A stretch of DNA of 64,000 nt from Gemmatimonadota bacterium (GTDB lineage Bacteria; Gemmatimonadota; Gemmatimonadetes; Longimicrobiales; Gaopeijiaceae), in the NCBI GenBank assembly GCA_012960225.1, contig DUBS01000023.1, positions 1 through 64,000 of the forward strand, written 5' to 3'. The notes beneath the pieces were generated by a model, which worked only from the letters and a program-made list of their open reading frames with translations, made no database searches and had not been told where the DNA came from. Position 1 is the first letter of the stretch, and every line of letters begins with the position of its first letter. Position numbers and translations under genes: made by a program. Shown in pieces: positions 16,957 through 25,451 of the stretch.

Positions 16957-18768
16957 GTGAAGTCGAGAAAATATCTGTCTGCCAGGGGACTCGGCACGCT
17001 TCTATTGATTTGTGCTACCTCTCCTCAGATCAACATGGCCCAGGTCGTATCCCGTGAAATAGATACTGTAGCTGCTGTTATTGATTCATCGGAATCGCAG
17101 GGAATCGCCCGGGCAGCCCAAGCTCGTTTTGAGCGGCGAAGGATTCGATACTTTCCTCTCATACTTGGATCGGCCAATGGTGCTTGTGATGAGCGAATTG
17201 GGCGTTTCTGCTATTGGTACGACGAGGGGGATTGGTACCCACGTCCCGAACTAGTCGAAGCTGAAGAACTCAGAGAAGAACTGCTGTCCTTACTGGACTC
17301 AATACAGGCGCTTGTCCCGGGTGACGACTGGTTACTAGGGCAGCGCGTCTGGTACCTCTCCGAAGCTCGGCGTTGGGAAGAAGCACTTGAGGCAGCTCGT
17401 TCATGTGGGACTGCCGAGCCATGGTGGTGTGCAGCTTTGGAAGGATTTTCTCTGCATGGACTGGAAAGATATATTGAGGCCGATCGAGCGTTTTCGATAG
17501 CAATAGACCGAATGGATAATGAACAGTCACTTAGGTGGCGCGTACCACGTTGGATTATGGATGATGACGGCCAAAATGCGCTAAAGGAGGCAGCAACATT
17601 ATCTTCTGAAGCCCTAGATAACTTGCTTGAGCGCCTCTGGATGCTCGCGGACCCGCTCTATCTCGTTGAAGGTAATGATCGAAAGACTTCACACTATGCA
17701 CGCTGGACTGTTGCAAAGATCCGTGAAGAGGCTGAGAACCCCTATCGAATTAGTTGGGGCAATGATCTTGACGAACTCACGATCCGACACGGTTGGGAAC
17801 TGGGGTGGAATAGGACTTCTGATGCAGGATTCACGACGGTCGAGCATGTGATTGGTCACAAACATCCAGAGGGAAGGGACTATATGCCTCCTGGTAAAAT
17901 GCTTAATACCCCAAGTCTAGCAGCGCCGGGAGATCTACGGGCAGATGTCGAACGACCTCGTTCTTTATATGCGCCGGCATATGCACCTGTCCTTCTTCCA
18001 ATGGAAGGTCAAGTTGCATTCTTCCCCCGAGGTAGCCGAGTAGTTGTAGTGGGGACTCACTTTCTTCCAGATGATACAACTCGGCATGTGGGCCATGACC
18101 ATCCAATACCCTGGCTCGATCCGGGTACCCAGGACGGAATGTTGGACCGTGCTGGAATCTTTCTAGTGCCACTAGATGGAGCACGGACCAAGAGTGCTCA
18201 AATAATGGGCCATACCGAGGGTGCGCTCTCACTTGAAGTGCCGTCGGGGAGTTATGTGCTTTCGACTGAAACGTGGAGCCCGAGGAAGCACCGTGCCGGG
18301 CGCCTAAGGATGGAGTTTGAAAGTCAGCCAGTGCCAGAGGATGTGGCATCGCTTTCTGACATCCTGATGCTGCGACCTTCTTCTAACGAGCCTAAAGTGC
18401 TTGCGGCAGCACTTCCACAGGCACTCAAGAAAGCCGAAATCCTAACAGGTCAAACATTCGCTATTGCCTGGGAGGTCTCCGGCCTTGGATTTAGATCGGA
18501 GACTTTACTTTTCGAAGTCTCAGTGAGCCCGATAAATCGGGGAGTGCTCCGCCAGATCGGGGAATTTCTTCGGATCACAAAACCTGCAAGGCCGCTGCGA
18601 CTCTCCTGGGAGGAGCCCGGACCGCTAAGTCCAGGCCTATTGTTCCGGTACCTGAACCTAGATCTGCCAGACCTTAAGGCAGGCAAGTATGAAGTTCGAA
18701 TGGTTTTGAAGACGGTGGGGCGGGCTGATGCAGTTAGTGCCCGAGTCTTTAGTGTCCAAGAACGGTAA
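16957..18768 (+). CDS. Exported protein of unknown function (about 603 aa)
   Basis: Begins with a basic and then hydrophobic N-terminus (KSRKYLSARGLGTLLLICATS) that looks like a signal peptide ending near NMAQ. Residues 110-230 are helical with repeated alanine, leucine and acidic residues, compatible with TPR-like repeats (WYLSEARRWEEALEAARSCG). The segment YRISWGNDLDELTIRHGWELGW near residue 265 stands out as a conserved-looking motif. The C-terminal 250 residues look beta-rich. TTG 16954 and GTG 16957 are adjacent possible starts; GGGA six bases upstream favours GTG. A strong terminator follows. I do not recognise a named family. Confidence 0.7.
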   Translation: MKSRKYLSARGLGTLLLICATSPQINMAQVVSREIDTVAAVIDSSESQGIARAAQARFERRRIRYFPLILGSANGACDERIGRFCYWYDEGDWYPRPELVEAEELREELLSLLDSIQALVPGDDWLLGQRVWYLSEARRWEEALEAARSCGTAEPWWCAALEGFSLHGLERYIEADRAFSIAIDRMDNEQSLRWRVPRWIMDDDGQNALKEAATLSSEALDNLLERLWMLADPLYLVEGNDRKTSHYARWTVAKIREEAENPYRISWGNDLDELTIRHGWELGWNRTSDAGFTTVEHVIGHKHPEGRDYMPPGKMLNTPSLAAPGDLRADVERPRSLYAPAYAPVLLPMEGQVAFFPRGSRVVVVGTHFLPDDTTRHVGHDHPIPWLDPGTQDGMLDRAGIFLVPLDGARTKSAQIMGHTEGALSLEVPSGSYVLSTETWSPRKHRAGRLRMEFESQPVPEDVASLSDILMLRPSSNEPKVLAAALPQALKKAEILTGQTFAIAWEVSGLGFRSETLLFEVSVSPINRGVLRQIGEFLRITKPARPLRLSWEEPGPLSPGLLFRYLNLDLPDLKAGKYEVRMVLKTVGRADAVSARVFSVQER

Positions 18769-18834
18769 GAAAACCTTCTATCTACCAGTGAGATGTAGGA
18801 CTAAGGTTAGAAATTCAGTAAGCAATGAGCGTTG

Positions 18835-18855
18835 ACCACTGATAGTGGTTTTTCT
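18835..18855 (+). terminator. Rho-independent terminator
   Basis: Perfect 6-bp stem ACCACT (18835-18840) / AGTGGT (18844-18849) with loop GAT, running into TTTTTCT. It lies 67 bases after the exported-protein stop and upstream of prs, so it separates the two transcription units. It is the clearest intrinsic terminator in the window. Confidence 0.8.
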
Positions 18856-18865
18856 AACGTTCCTT

Positions 18866-18881
18866 GCTATCAAGCGATAGC
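18866..18881. repeat. Inverted repeat upstream of prs
   Basis: GCTATC (18866-18871) and GATAGC (18876-18881) are perfect arms around AAGC, between the terminator and the prs start 31 bases downstream. It could be an mRNA hairpin or an operator. Nothing in the sequence decides. Confidence 0.3.
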
Positions 18882-18911
18882 TATAGGGATTTAGATTCTA
18901 GCTCCGGTCAC

Positions 18912-19877
18912 ATGGAAGACACTTACAAGCATGGACCTCTTCTTCTGCTTAGCGGACGCGCCAATTTTCCGTTAGCATGTGAGATAGCTGAGAAGCTTGG
19001 GGAATCGCCAGAAGGAGCGACGATCGAAGATTTCTCGGACGGTGAAATCTTTGTTCGGATAGACCACAGTGCTCGTGGGCGGGATGTTTTTATTATCCAA
19101 CCCACCTCGGCTCCTGCGGGCAATTTCATGGAGTTGTGTCTTCTATTAGACGCTGCAAAACGGGCCTCGGCAGCCCGAGTCACAGCGGTCATTCCGTATT
19201 TCGGATACGGTCGTCAGGATAGGAAAGATCAACCCAGGGTCTCGATTGGTGCTAAGCTCTCTGCGAACCTTATTGTAGCTGCCGGAGCTGATCGCGTTAT
19301 CTCAATTGATTTCCACCAGCACCAGATCCAGGGGTTCTTTGATATTCCCGTTGATCACCTTTACGCAGCACCGGTGGTGACAAAGTACTTCAGAGATCTT
19401 GCACTCGAAGACCTCGTAGTCATAGCTCCTGATGTCGGAGCGGCAAAGATGGCAAGAGGTTTTGCTCGTCGTCTTGGGGCGACCTTTGCGATTATCGATA
19501 AACGTAGGCCGAAGGCAAACATGTCTGAGGTATTAAACATTGTTGGTGATGTCGAGGATCGGACTTGTCTAATCGTTGATGACATGGTTGACACAGGAGG
19601 TTCACTGGCCAACGCCGTCGAAGCACTCAAAGACCGCGGTGCTAAGACAGTTTATGCCGCGGCAACCCATCCGATTCTTTCCGGGGAGGCACCTAATAGG
19701 CTTGCCAACTCGTCTCTGGAGCGGATGATCGTGACGAATACGATTAATGTTCCAGAGGAAAAACGCTCTGACAGGCTAGAGATTCTTTCCGTAGCTGACT
19801 TGCTCTCTAAGGCAATTCACCACGTGCATTCGAACGAATCTGTAAGCAAACTCTTTGAGATTCCGAAGGACAACTGA
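18912..19877 (+). CDS. prs: Ribose-phosphate pyrophosphokinase
   Basis: Makes PRPP from ribose 5-phosphate and ATP for purine, pyrimidine, His, Trp and NAD synthesis. Family signatures: FSDGEIFVRI, the FIIQPTSAPAG region, YFGYGRQDRKDQPR with its ATP and metal-binding residues, DFHQHQIQGFFDIPVDHL, the catalytic region ending KRRPKAN, and the PRPP loop LIVDDMVDTGGSL. A further in-frame TTG lies at 18864, but ATG 18912 gives 321 residues, matching the family. rplY follows after 57 bases. Confidence 0.96.
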   Translation: MEDTYKHGPLLLLSGRANFPLACEIAEKLGESPEGATIEDFSDGEIFVRIDHSARGRDVFIIQPTSAPAGNFMELCLLLDAAKRASAARVTAVIPYFGYGRQDRKDQPRVSIGAKLSANLIVAAGADRVISIDFHQHQIQGFFDIPVDHLYAAPVVTKYFRDLALEDLVVIAPDVGAAKMARGFARRLGATFAIIDKRRPKANMSEVLNIVGDVEDRTCLIVDDMVDTGGSLANAVEALKDRGAKTVYAAATHPILSGEAPNRLANSSLERMIVTNTINVPEEKRSDRLEILSVADLLSKAIHHVHSNESVSKLFEIPKDN

Positions 19878-19884
19878 GGGGAAG

Positions 19885-19908
19885 GGCCCCAGGATAGCCC
19901 TGGGGGCC
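19885..19908 (+). promoter_or_regulatory. Stable hairpin between prs and rplY
   Basis: GGCCCCAG (19885-19892) pairs with CTGGGG-CC (19900-19908) with one bulged G and loop GATAGCC. The run is very GC-rich for this window but has no T tract, so it is not a classical intrinsic terminator. It sits 27 bases before the L25 start and may be an mRNA-stability or leader element. Confidence 0.4.
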
Positions 19909-19934
19909 GATAATCAGGAGAACGAGAACCCAGA

Positions 19935-20618
19935 ATGACTATTACGCTGAAAGCACAGAAACGAGAAGGTACGGGAAAGGGGGTAGCGAGAAAGCTACGT
20001 CAGGAGGGCCGGATCCCAGCTGTCCTGTATGGACGGGAATTGGGCACCATGCATTTGTCTCTGGATACACATGAGGCGGAGAACCTTTTTCATTCCATCA
20101 GCACTGAGAATACGATCGTGGGTCTCAAGGTTGAGGGGGTGGGCGAGCTTTTCCAAACGTTGGTGCGTGAGATTCAGAGCCATCCGTTCAAGTCTTCGCT
20201 TATTCATGTGGACTTCCTCCGCATCCAGGCGGGTGTTGCAGTTGATGTTGAAGTCCCGTTGCGTCTCGTTGGAGATCCAATCGGTGTTAAGAATAGCGGT
20301 GGTGTGCTTGAGCAGGTAATGAACGAACTTCCAGTGAAGTGCATCCCATCGAAGATCCCAGAGCTAATCGAGGTCGATGTTTCTGAGCTTGATATCAACG
20401 AATCTCTTCACGTGTATGATCTAGAGTTGGAGGAAGGTATCAACATCACCGTTGACGAAGGGCGAACTATTTGTGCGGTGGCGATTCCCAAGGTTGTTGA
20501 GGAAGCTGTGGTTGAAGAGGATGAACTGCTTGAGGGTGAGATACCGGACGGGGAAGGCTTGCCAAGTGATACAGCAGTTGAGGAGTCACCCGAAGACTCT
20601 GATGGAGGTGGCGATTAG
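19935..20618 (+). CDS. rplY: 50S ribosomal protein bL25 (TL5/Ctc long form)
   Basis: 5S rRNA-binding protein, long form with a C-terminal domain. The N-terminal L25 domain shows GTGKGVARKLRQEGRIPAVLYGRE. The TL5 beta domain has HVDFLRIQAGVAVDVEVPLRLVG and SKIPELIEVDVSELDINESLHVYDL. The C-terminal 35 residues are strongly acidic (EEAVVEEDELLEGE...ESPEDSDGGGD), as in several long L25 proteins. Total length is 227 residues. The prs-rplY-pth order is common in bacteria. Confidence 0.96.
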   Translation: MTITLKAQKREGTGKGVARKLRQEGRIPAVLYGRELGTMHLSLDTHEAENLFHSISTENTIVGLKVEGVGELFQTLVREIQSHPFKSSLIHVDFLRIQAGVAVDVEVPLRLVGDPIGVKNSGGVLEQVMNELPVKCIPSKIPELIEVDVSELDINESLHVYDLELEEGINITVDEGRTICAVAIPKVVEEAVVEEDELLEGEIPDGEGLPSDTAVEESPEDSDGGGD

Positions 20619-20633
20619 GGTCGGTTCATTCCC

Positions 20634-21203
20634 ATGTGCGTGAAGATTGTGGTCGGACTAGGGAATCCTGGTCCCAAATATGATGCTACAAGGCATAACG
20701 TAGGGTGGTGGGTTGTTGATCGACTTGCCTACGATTGGGACTTTGGTTCTTTCCAAAAGGAGGATCGAGCTCTCGTCACTGAGGGTGATGTGGGTGATTC
20801 ACATGTGCAGCTGGTAAAGCCCACTGCATATATGAACCGCAGCGGATTGTCCTTGCTACGATTGAGTGAGATGGAGTCTTTTCGGATCAGAGAAGACCTC
20901 CTGGTAGTCGTGGATGATGCCGCACTTGAAGTGGGACGAGTGAGGTTTCGACCAGAGGGAGGACCCGGAGGACACAAGGGGCTCAAGTCAGTATCAGGAG
21001 TCCTGCAGTCTGACGCATACGCTCGGCTCAGAATTGGGGTTGGCTTGAAGCCAGAAGGACAAGATCTAGCAGACTGGGTACTCTCGCGTATGCCCCAGGA
21101 GGACGAGGACATTGTGGTAGATTTGCTCCCTGTCATGACGGGCGCAATTGAAGCATGGATTGAGGAGGGGACCGAGGCAGTAATGAACCGCTTCAACCAA
21201 TAA
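20634..21203 (+). CDS. pth: Peptidyl-tRNA hydrolase
   Basis: Releases peptides from peptidyl-tRNAs dropped by ribosomes. At 189 residues it has GLGNPGPKYDATRHNVGWW with the catalytic histidine, KPTAYMNRSG with the conserved asparagine, VVVDDAALEVGRVRFRPEGG, and GGHKGLKSV. The usual HDDLDLP stretch is VDDAALE here, so the first residue is Val rather than His, while both acidic residues remain. The start is 15 bases after rplY. Confidence 0.95.
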   Translation: MCVKIVVGLGNPGPKYDATRHNVGWWVVDRLAYDWDFGSFQKEDRALVTEGDVGDSHVQLVKPTAYMNRSGLSLLRLSEMESFRIREDLLVVVDDAALEVGRVRFRPEGGPGGHKGLKSVSGVLQSDAYARLRIGVGLKPEGQDLADWVLSRMPQEDEDIVVDLLPVMTGAIEAWIEEGTEAVMNRFNQ

Positions 21204-21246
21204 CGAGATGTAGTTCACAAATCATGGTAACAATAAGAGCGATTCA

Positions 21247-23367
21247 ATGACCGACTTAATAGCAGTAACTCAATGGGCATGGCTTCTGGGTCTTATCGGC
21301 CTGGGTATAGCATTCTTGATCTACCGATATTTGAAAAAGCAGCCGGCCGGATCCGAGACCATGATCGATCTAGGTGAACAGATTCACGATGGGGCGATGG
21401 CATTTCTCAAACGTGAATACACAGTTTTGGCTGTATTTGTATTGGTGGTGGCAATCCTGCTCGGCTTTGCGATTGGGTGGACACCTGCAGGAGCGTATGT
21501 TTTTGGGGCACTCAGCTCGGTCTCAGCTGGCTTTTTTGGTATGAAGGCAGCGACTCGCGCGAACACACGTACTGCAGCAGCAGCTAATCAAGAGGGTCAG
21601 GGCAAGGCACTACGTATTGCGTTCTTCGGTGGGGCAGTGATGGGACTCGCCGTCGCGGCTCTTGGACTCCTGGGACTTGGTGTCCTTTATGCAATTTTCG
21701 GTGCAGGAGCAGTAGTAGATGGTGAGTACGCTACCTTCGCTGAGATTGTCTCAGGCTTTGCTATGGGTGCGAGCTCTATCGCGCTTTTCGCTCGGGTCGG
21801 AGGGGGCATATATACGAAAGCTGCGGACGTAGGGGCTGATCTCGTCGGAAAGGTTGAAGCAGGTATCCCCGAGGATGATCCGCGGAATCCGGCCACGATT
21901 GCGGACAACGTGGGTGACAACGTGGGTGACGTTGCCGGGATGGGTGCTGATATCTTCGAGTCTTATGTAGGTTCAATTGTTGCGACGATCGCAATTGGAG
22001 CAACAGTACCTGCTCTTTCAGGGCATCGAACTGCTGCGATCGCACTCCCGATCCTTACAGTAATGATCGGTCTCTTGGCATCTCTAGTTGGCATCGGTGC
22101 GATGAAGACACTTGAGAAGCGCAATCCATCTCACGCCCTTCATGGCACGACGTGGATAGCCGGCGCGCTGTTTCTGGCAATTATGTATTTCGTCGTCCAG
22201 AGCATGGGAATCACATACGTTGATGCTGGGCAGTCTTTCCCCGTCTCCGGACCCTGGATCGCAATCCTAGCAGGAACTCTGGCGGGTGTGGCTATCGGCA
22301 TGGTCACACAGTATTACACGGCTGAAGGTCCGGTTAAGAAGATTGCGGAGGCTAGCCAAACTGGCGCGGCTACCAACTTGATCACCGGGCTAGCTGTTGG
22401 CATGCAATCAGCGGTTCTCCCGGTCTTCCTCATTTGCGCTGCAATTTGGACTGCCTTTAACTATGCGGGTCTATACGGTATCGGGATAGCGGCGGTTGGT
22501 ATGCTCGCAACCGTGGGTGTAACGATGTCAGTTGATGCCTACGGACCAATCGCAGATAACGCAGGTGGGATTAGCGAAATGAGCGGACTAGGTCCCGAGA
22601 CTAGAGAGATTACAGACTCACTCGATGCGATCGGAAACACTACAGCAGCGATTGGCAAGGGATTTGCAATAGGGTCGGCCGCTCTCACTGCCCTAGCCTT
22701 ATTCTCAGCATACTCATCTAAGGTTGGCCTCCAGGAAAGCGGGATCAACATCCTCGATCCACTGGTGGTGATAGGCCTCTTCCTTGGTGGATGCCTTCCA
22801 TTCTTTGTTGCAGCACTGACAATGACTGCAGTAGGTCGAGCTGCCCAGGGGATGGTTGACGAGGTTCGTCGGCAGTTCCGGGAAATTCCAGGGATCATGG
22901 AAGGTACAGCCAAGCCAGATTCAGCTCGCTGTGTGGATATTTCTACAACTGCCGCACTAAGGGAAATGATCTTACCCGGTATAACGGCAATCCTTGCTCC
23001 GGTAATTGTTGGTTATGTACTAGGTGTAGAAGCACTCGGAGGTCTGTTGGCGGGTGCCACGGTTACGGGTGTGCTTATGGCACTCTTTATGGCGAATGCG
23101 GGTGGTGCCTGGGATAATGCGAAGAAATATATCGAGAGCGGAGCATATGGTGGTAAGGGGTCCGATTCTCACAAGGCTGCCATTGTAGGAGATACTGTAG
23201 GAGATCCATTCAAGGACACCTCAGGGCCGTCTCTCAACATCTTGATAAAGCTCATGAGTGTAGTGTCACTGGTACTCGCTCCTTGGTTTGTAGAAGTGCA
23301 CGGACTTAATGTGGATGGAAATTCACTTTCATGGATTGTGGACATGATCCAAACGCTCTTCAGCTAA
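21247..23367 (+). CDS. hppA: Membrane-bound ion-pumping pyrophosphatase, K+-dependent type
   Basis: Couples hydrolysis of pyrophosphate to pumping of H+ or Na+ across the membrane. The 706-residue protein has about 16 helices. The active-site signatures are [39 protein letters not shown] and a C-terminal [20 protein letters not shown]. The [10 protein letters not shown] motif near residue 463 has Ala where K+-independent enzymes have Lys (GNTTKA), which places it in the K+-dependent class. Proton versus sodium specificity cannot be decided by eye. The stop overlaps the next start by one base. Confidence 0.95.
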   Translation: MTDLIAVTQWAWLLGLIGLGIAFLIYRYLKKQPAGSETMIDLGEQIHDGAMAFLKREYTVLAVFVLVVAILLGFAIGWTPAGAYVFGALSSVSAGFFGMKAATRANTRTAAAANQEGQGKALRIAFFGGAVMGLAVAALGLLGLGVLYAIFGAGAVVDGEYATFAEIVSGFAMGASSIALFARVGGGIYTKAADVGADLVGKVEAGIPEDDPRNPATIADNVGDNVGDVAGMGADIFESYVGSIVATIAIGATVPALSGHRTAAIALPILTVMIGLLASLVGIGAMKTLEKRNPSHALHGTTWIAGALFLAIMYFVVQSMGITYVDAGQSFPVSGPWIAILAGTLAGVAIGMVTQYYTAEGPVKKIAEASQTGAATNLITGLAVGMQSAVLPVFLICAAIWTAFNYAGLYGIGIAAVGMLATVGVTMSVDAYGPIADNAGGISEMSGLGPETREITDSLDAIGNTTAAIGKGFAIGSAALTALALFSAYSSKVGLQESGINILDPLVVIGLFLGGCLPFFVAALTMTAVGRAAQGMVDEVRRQFREIPGIMEGTAKPDSARCVDISTTAALREMILPGITAILAPVIVGYVLGVEALGGLLAGATVTGVLMALFMANAGGAWDNAKKYIESGAYGGKGSDSHKAAIVGDTVGDPFKDTSGPSLNILIKLMSVVSLVLAPWFVEVHGLNVDGNSLSWIVDMIQTLFS

Positions 23368-24566
23368 TGCCCAAGGAGCCGAGTTTTGAGAATGCGCTTG
23401 CGTTTGCTGGCGAGCTGATCGGCATCCCAGGACTTCCTGGGGAAGAGAGAGAAGTTGCCTCTCGGCTCAAAGAGGAAATGGAGGCACTCGGTCTAAGTGA
23501 TGTTCATATCGATGATACGGGTAATGTCATAGGTATTGCCACGGGAACAGGAGATGCACCTCCTGCCATGCTGAACTGCCATCTAGATGTTGTTGCCGAG
23601 GGTGATCACTCGGAGTGGGAGGTGCCCCCGTTTAGTGGCGAAGTGCGGGATGGTTTTCTGCATGGACGCGGTTCCATGGATATAAAGGGCCCTCTTGCTC
23701 TGCAGACGTATGCAGCTGCCTCAATGATTGGACAAGCTCCCGGTGATGTCATTGTGGCTCATACGGTTCTTGAGGAACGTGGCGGCCTAGGAATGAAGCG
23801 GCTCTTAGAGTCAGGTAACGTCGATCCAGCAGTAGTGATCATTGGTGAGGCAACACACGGAGACGTATGCATTGGCCATCGAGGCCGTGCTGAACTCGAA
23901 GTTGTACTTACCGGGTTAGCTGGCCATGCAAGCGCACCCGATCGTGCTAGGAATGCGTTAGACCTGCTGGGGGATGTATTGGTCGCGGTAAGGGAGTTGG
24001 GTGAAAATCAGAAGGCCGATCCAGTACTCGGGCCTGCTAGTTTGATTGCTACGACTGTGGATGTTCTTCCAGAGAGCCGAAATGTAATCCCGGACAAGGT
24101 TGTTTTGGCTTTGGATTGGAGGATTTTGCCGTGTGACGACGACGATTCACTTCTCGATAGGGTCAGGTGCTCGATTAAACGCCAGATCCCTTTGTTACCC
24201 GAGGGGCTGTCTTATGAGGTGCGCATGGCAAAAGAACTTCAAACTACATACACAGGAATCCAGGAGGAGAGGAGTCTGTTCACTCCTGGGTTTCTGATGG
24301 ACTCGGAGCACCCTGTTGTCACCAGTGCAGCTGGTGCTGTGGGTCGACGAAGAGGTGAGGGTGAGGCTGTGGTTCGGCCGTGGTTGTTTGCAACGGATGG
24401 GGGTTGGTCTTGTGGAATCCACGAGATTCCGACAATTGGGTTCGCTCCCGGTGAGGAGGGCTTTGCACATACCAACCGCGAGCGATTGAATGTTGAGGAA
24501 GCTCAGTGGGGCTATGCCCGTTATCCCCACCTAGTCACTGCAGTTCAGAGGGCAGCAGCAGATTAA
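23367..24566 (+). CDS. M20-family deacylase/peptidase (ArgE/DapE type)
   Basis: A zinc-dependent amidohydrolase of 399 residues. Metal ligand and catalytic motifs follow the M20 order: NCHLDVV (His), GRGSMDIKGPLAL (Asp), LEERGGLG (catalytic and ligand Glu), GEAT (ligand) and a late FAHTNRE (His). A lid or dimerisation domain with GLAGHASAPDRARNALD lies between. Substrates in this family include N-acyl amino acids and dipeptides; which applies here is not visible. ATG 23367 overlaps the hppA stop (TAATG); a further in-frame start lies upstream inside hppA. Confidence 0.88.
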   Translation: MPKEPSFENALAFAGELIGIPGLPGEEREVASRLKEEMEALGLSDVHIDDTGNVIGIATGTGDAPPAMLNCHLDVVAEGDHSEWEVPPFSGEVRDGFLHGRGSMDIKGPLALQTYAAASMIGQAPGDVIVAHTVLEERGGLGMKRLLESGNVDPAVVIIGEATHGDVCIGHRGRAELEVVLTGLAGHASAPDRARNALDLLGDVLVAVRELGENQKADPVLGPASLIATTVDVLPESRNVIPDKVVLALDWRILPCDDDDSLLDRVRCSIKRQIPLLPEGLSYEVRMAKELQTTYTGIQEERSLFTPGFLMDSEHPVVTSAAGAVGRRRGEGEAVVRPWLFATDGGWSCGIHEIPTIGFAPGEEGFAHTNRERLNVEEAQWGYARYPHLVTAVQRAAAD

Positions 24567-24715
24567 AACGTGTCCTGCAAAGACTTATTATTGCTTCTTA
24601 TACTTTCTGGAATACTAAGATTTGACTAGGTTTTTCGCGTAGTACTGATCTGTACAAAACAGACATCCCGCTCCATTGGCCAACCGCTCTCGCAGTAAGG
24701 TCGGCTGAAGCAACG

Positions 24716-24739
24716 GGGCCCGTTACAAATCTACGGCCC
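24716..24739 (+). promoter_or_regulatory. Stem-loop in the S6-S18 leader
   Basis: GGG-C-CCGT (24716-24723) pairs with ACGGCCC (24733-24739), leaving one bulged C and a 9-base loop. It abuts the likely ribosome binding site GAGGG (24740-24744), 8 bases before the ATG. Known S6:S18 leader RNAs hold a C-rich bulge with CCG next to the rpsF start and are bound by the S6:S18 heterodimer. This element is similarly placed, but I could not align it to the full consensus. Confidence 0.4.
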
Positions 24740-24752
24740 GAGGGAACAAATC

Positions 24753-25442
24753 ATGCGAATTTACGAGGTCGTTTACATTCTCGACCCTGCGCTTGAAGAG
24801 AGCGCCGTCACTGCCAAACTCGATGGACTTCACCAGTTAGCCACCTCCAAGGGTGGTGAGGTTTCGGCAATCGATCATTGGGGAACCAGACAACTAACGT
24901 ATCCAATCAACAAGCTGTCTCGAGGTTATTACGTGGCAGCCCACTTTACTGCGGTAACAGAGGCGTTACCGGAGTACGAAAGGATGCTCAAGCTAGACGA
25001 TGATATCATCCGCTATCTTTTGGTTCTCAACGAAGGAGAACCCACTGGCGGAGACTCGATAATGGGAGAGCTCCGGCCGAAGAAAATCAACGATGAAGAT
25101 GAGGCCGAAAATGAGGACGATCAGCAAGAGCCACTGACCGATACTGGCGTTGGTCCAGAGGAGGCGGAGGATGGTGAACATACCGAATCTCGACATCAAC
25201 GATCTGGACCTCCAGAGTTCACGGGGCCACGGGGGCGCCGACAACGTATGGAAGGACCTCCAATTATCGCCTTGAACTACAAGGATGTGGCAACCCTTTC
25301 CAATTTCGTTACTGAACAGGGTAAGATACTGCCCAAGCGTACGACAAAAGTGACTGCTGCATTCCAGAGGCAATTAGGACGAGCAGTGAAGCGTGCACGC
25401 TATCTGGCTTTGCTGCCTTACACGCGTAACCATCTGGGATAG
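24753..25442 (+). CDS. rpsF-rpsR: Ribosomal protein bS6-bS18 fusion
   Basis: One uninterrupted 229-codon frame encodes two ribosomal proteins. Residues 1-94 are a normal bS6 ([12 protein letters not shown] start, [22 protein letters not shown]). Residues 95-165 are a linker, first acidic ([14 protein letters not shown]) then basic and Gly/Pro-rich (GPRGRRQR). Residues 166-229 are a bS18 core with [20 protein letters not shown] and [14 protein letters not shown]. In most bacteria these are separate genes, often with ssb between; S6 and S18 form a heterodimer on the 30S platform. No separate rpsR is nearby. S18 could also be made by internal initiation at ATG 25248, though no good ribosome binding site precedes it. 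The S18 zinc cysteines are absent, as in many C-minus S18 proteins. Confidence 0.93.
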   Translation: MRIYEVVYILDPALEESAVTAKLDGLHQLATSKGGEVSAIDHWGTRQLTYPINKLSRGYYVAAHFTAVTEALPEYERMLKLDDDIIRYLLVLNEGEPTGGDSIMGELRPKKINDEDEAENEDDQQEPLTDTGVGPEEAEDGEHTESRHQRSGPPEFTGPRGRRQRMEGPPIIALNYKDVATLSNFVTEQGKILPKRTTKVTAAFQRQLGRAVKRARYLALLPYTRNHLG

Positions 25443-25451
25443 CCTGGCTTT

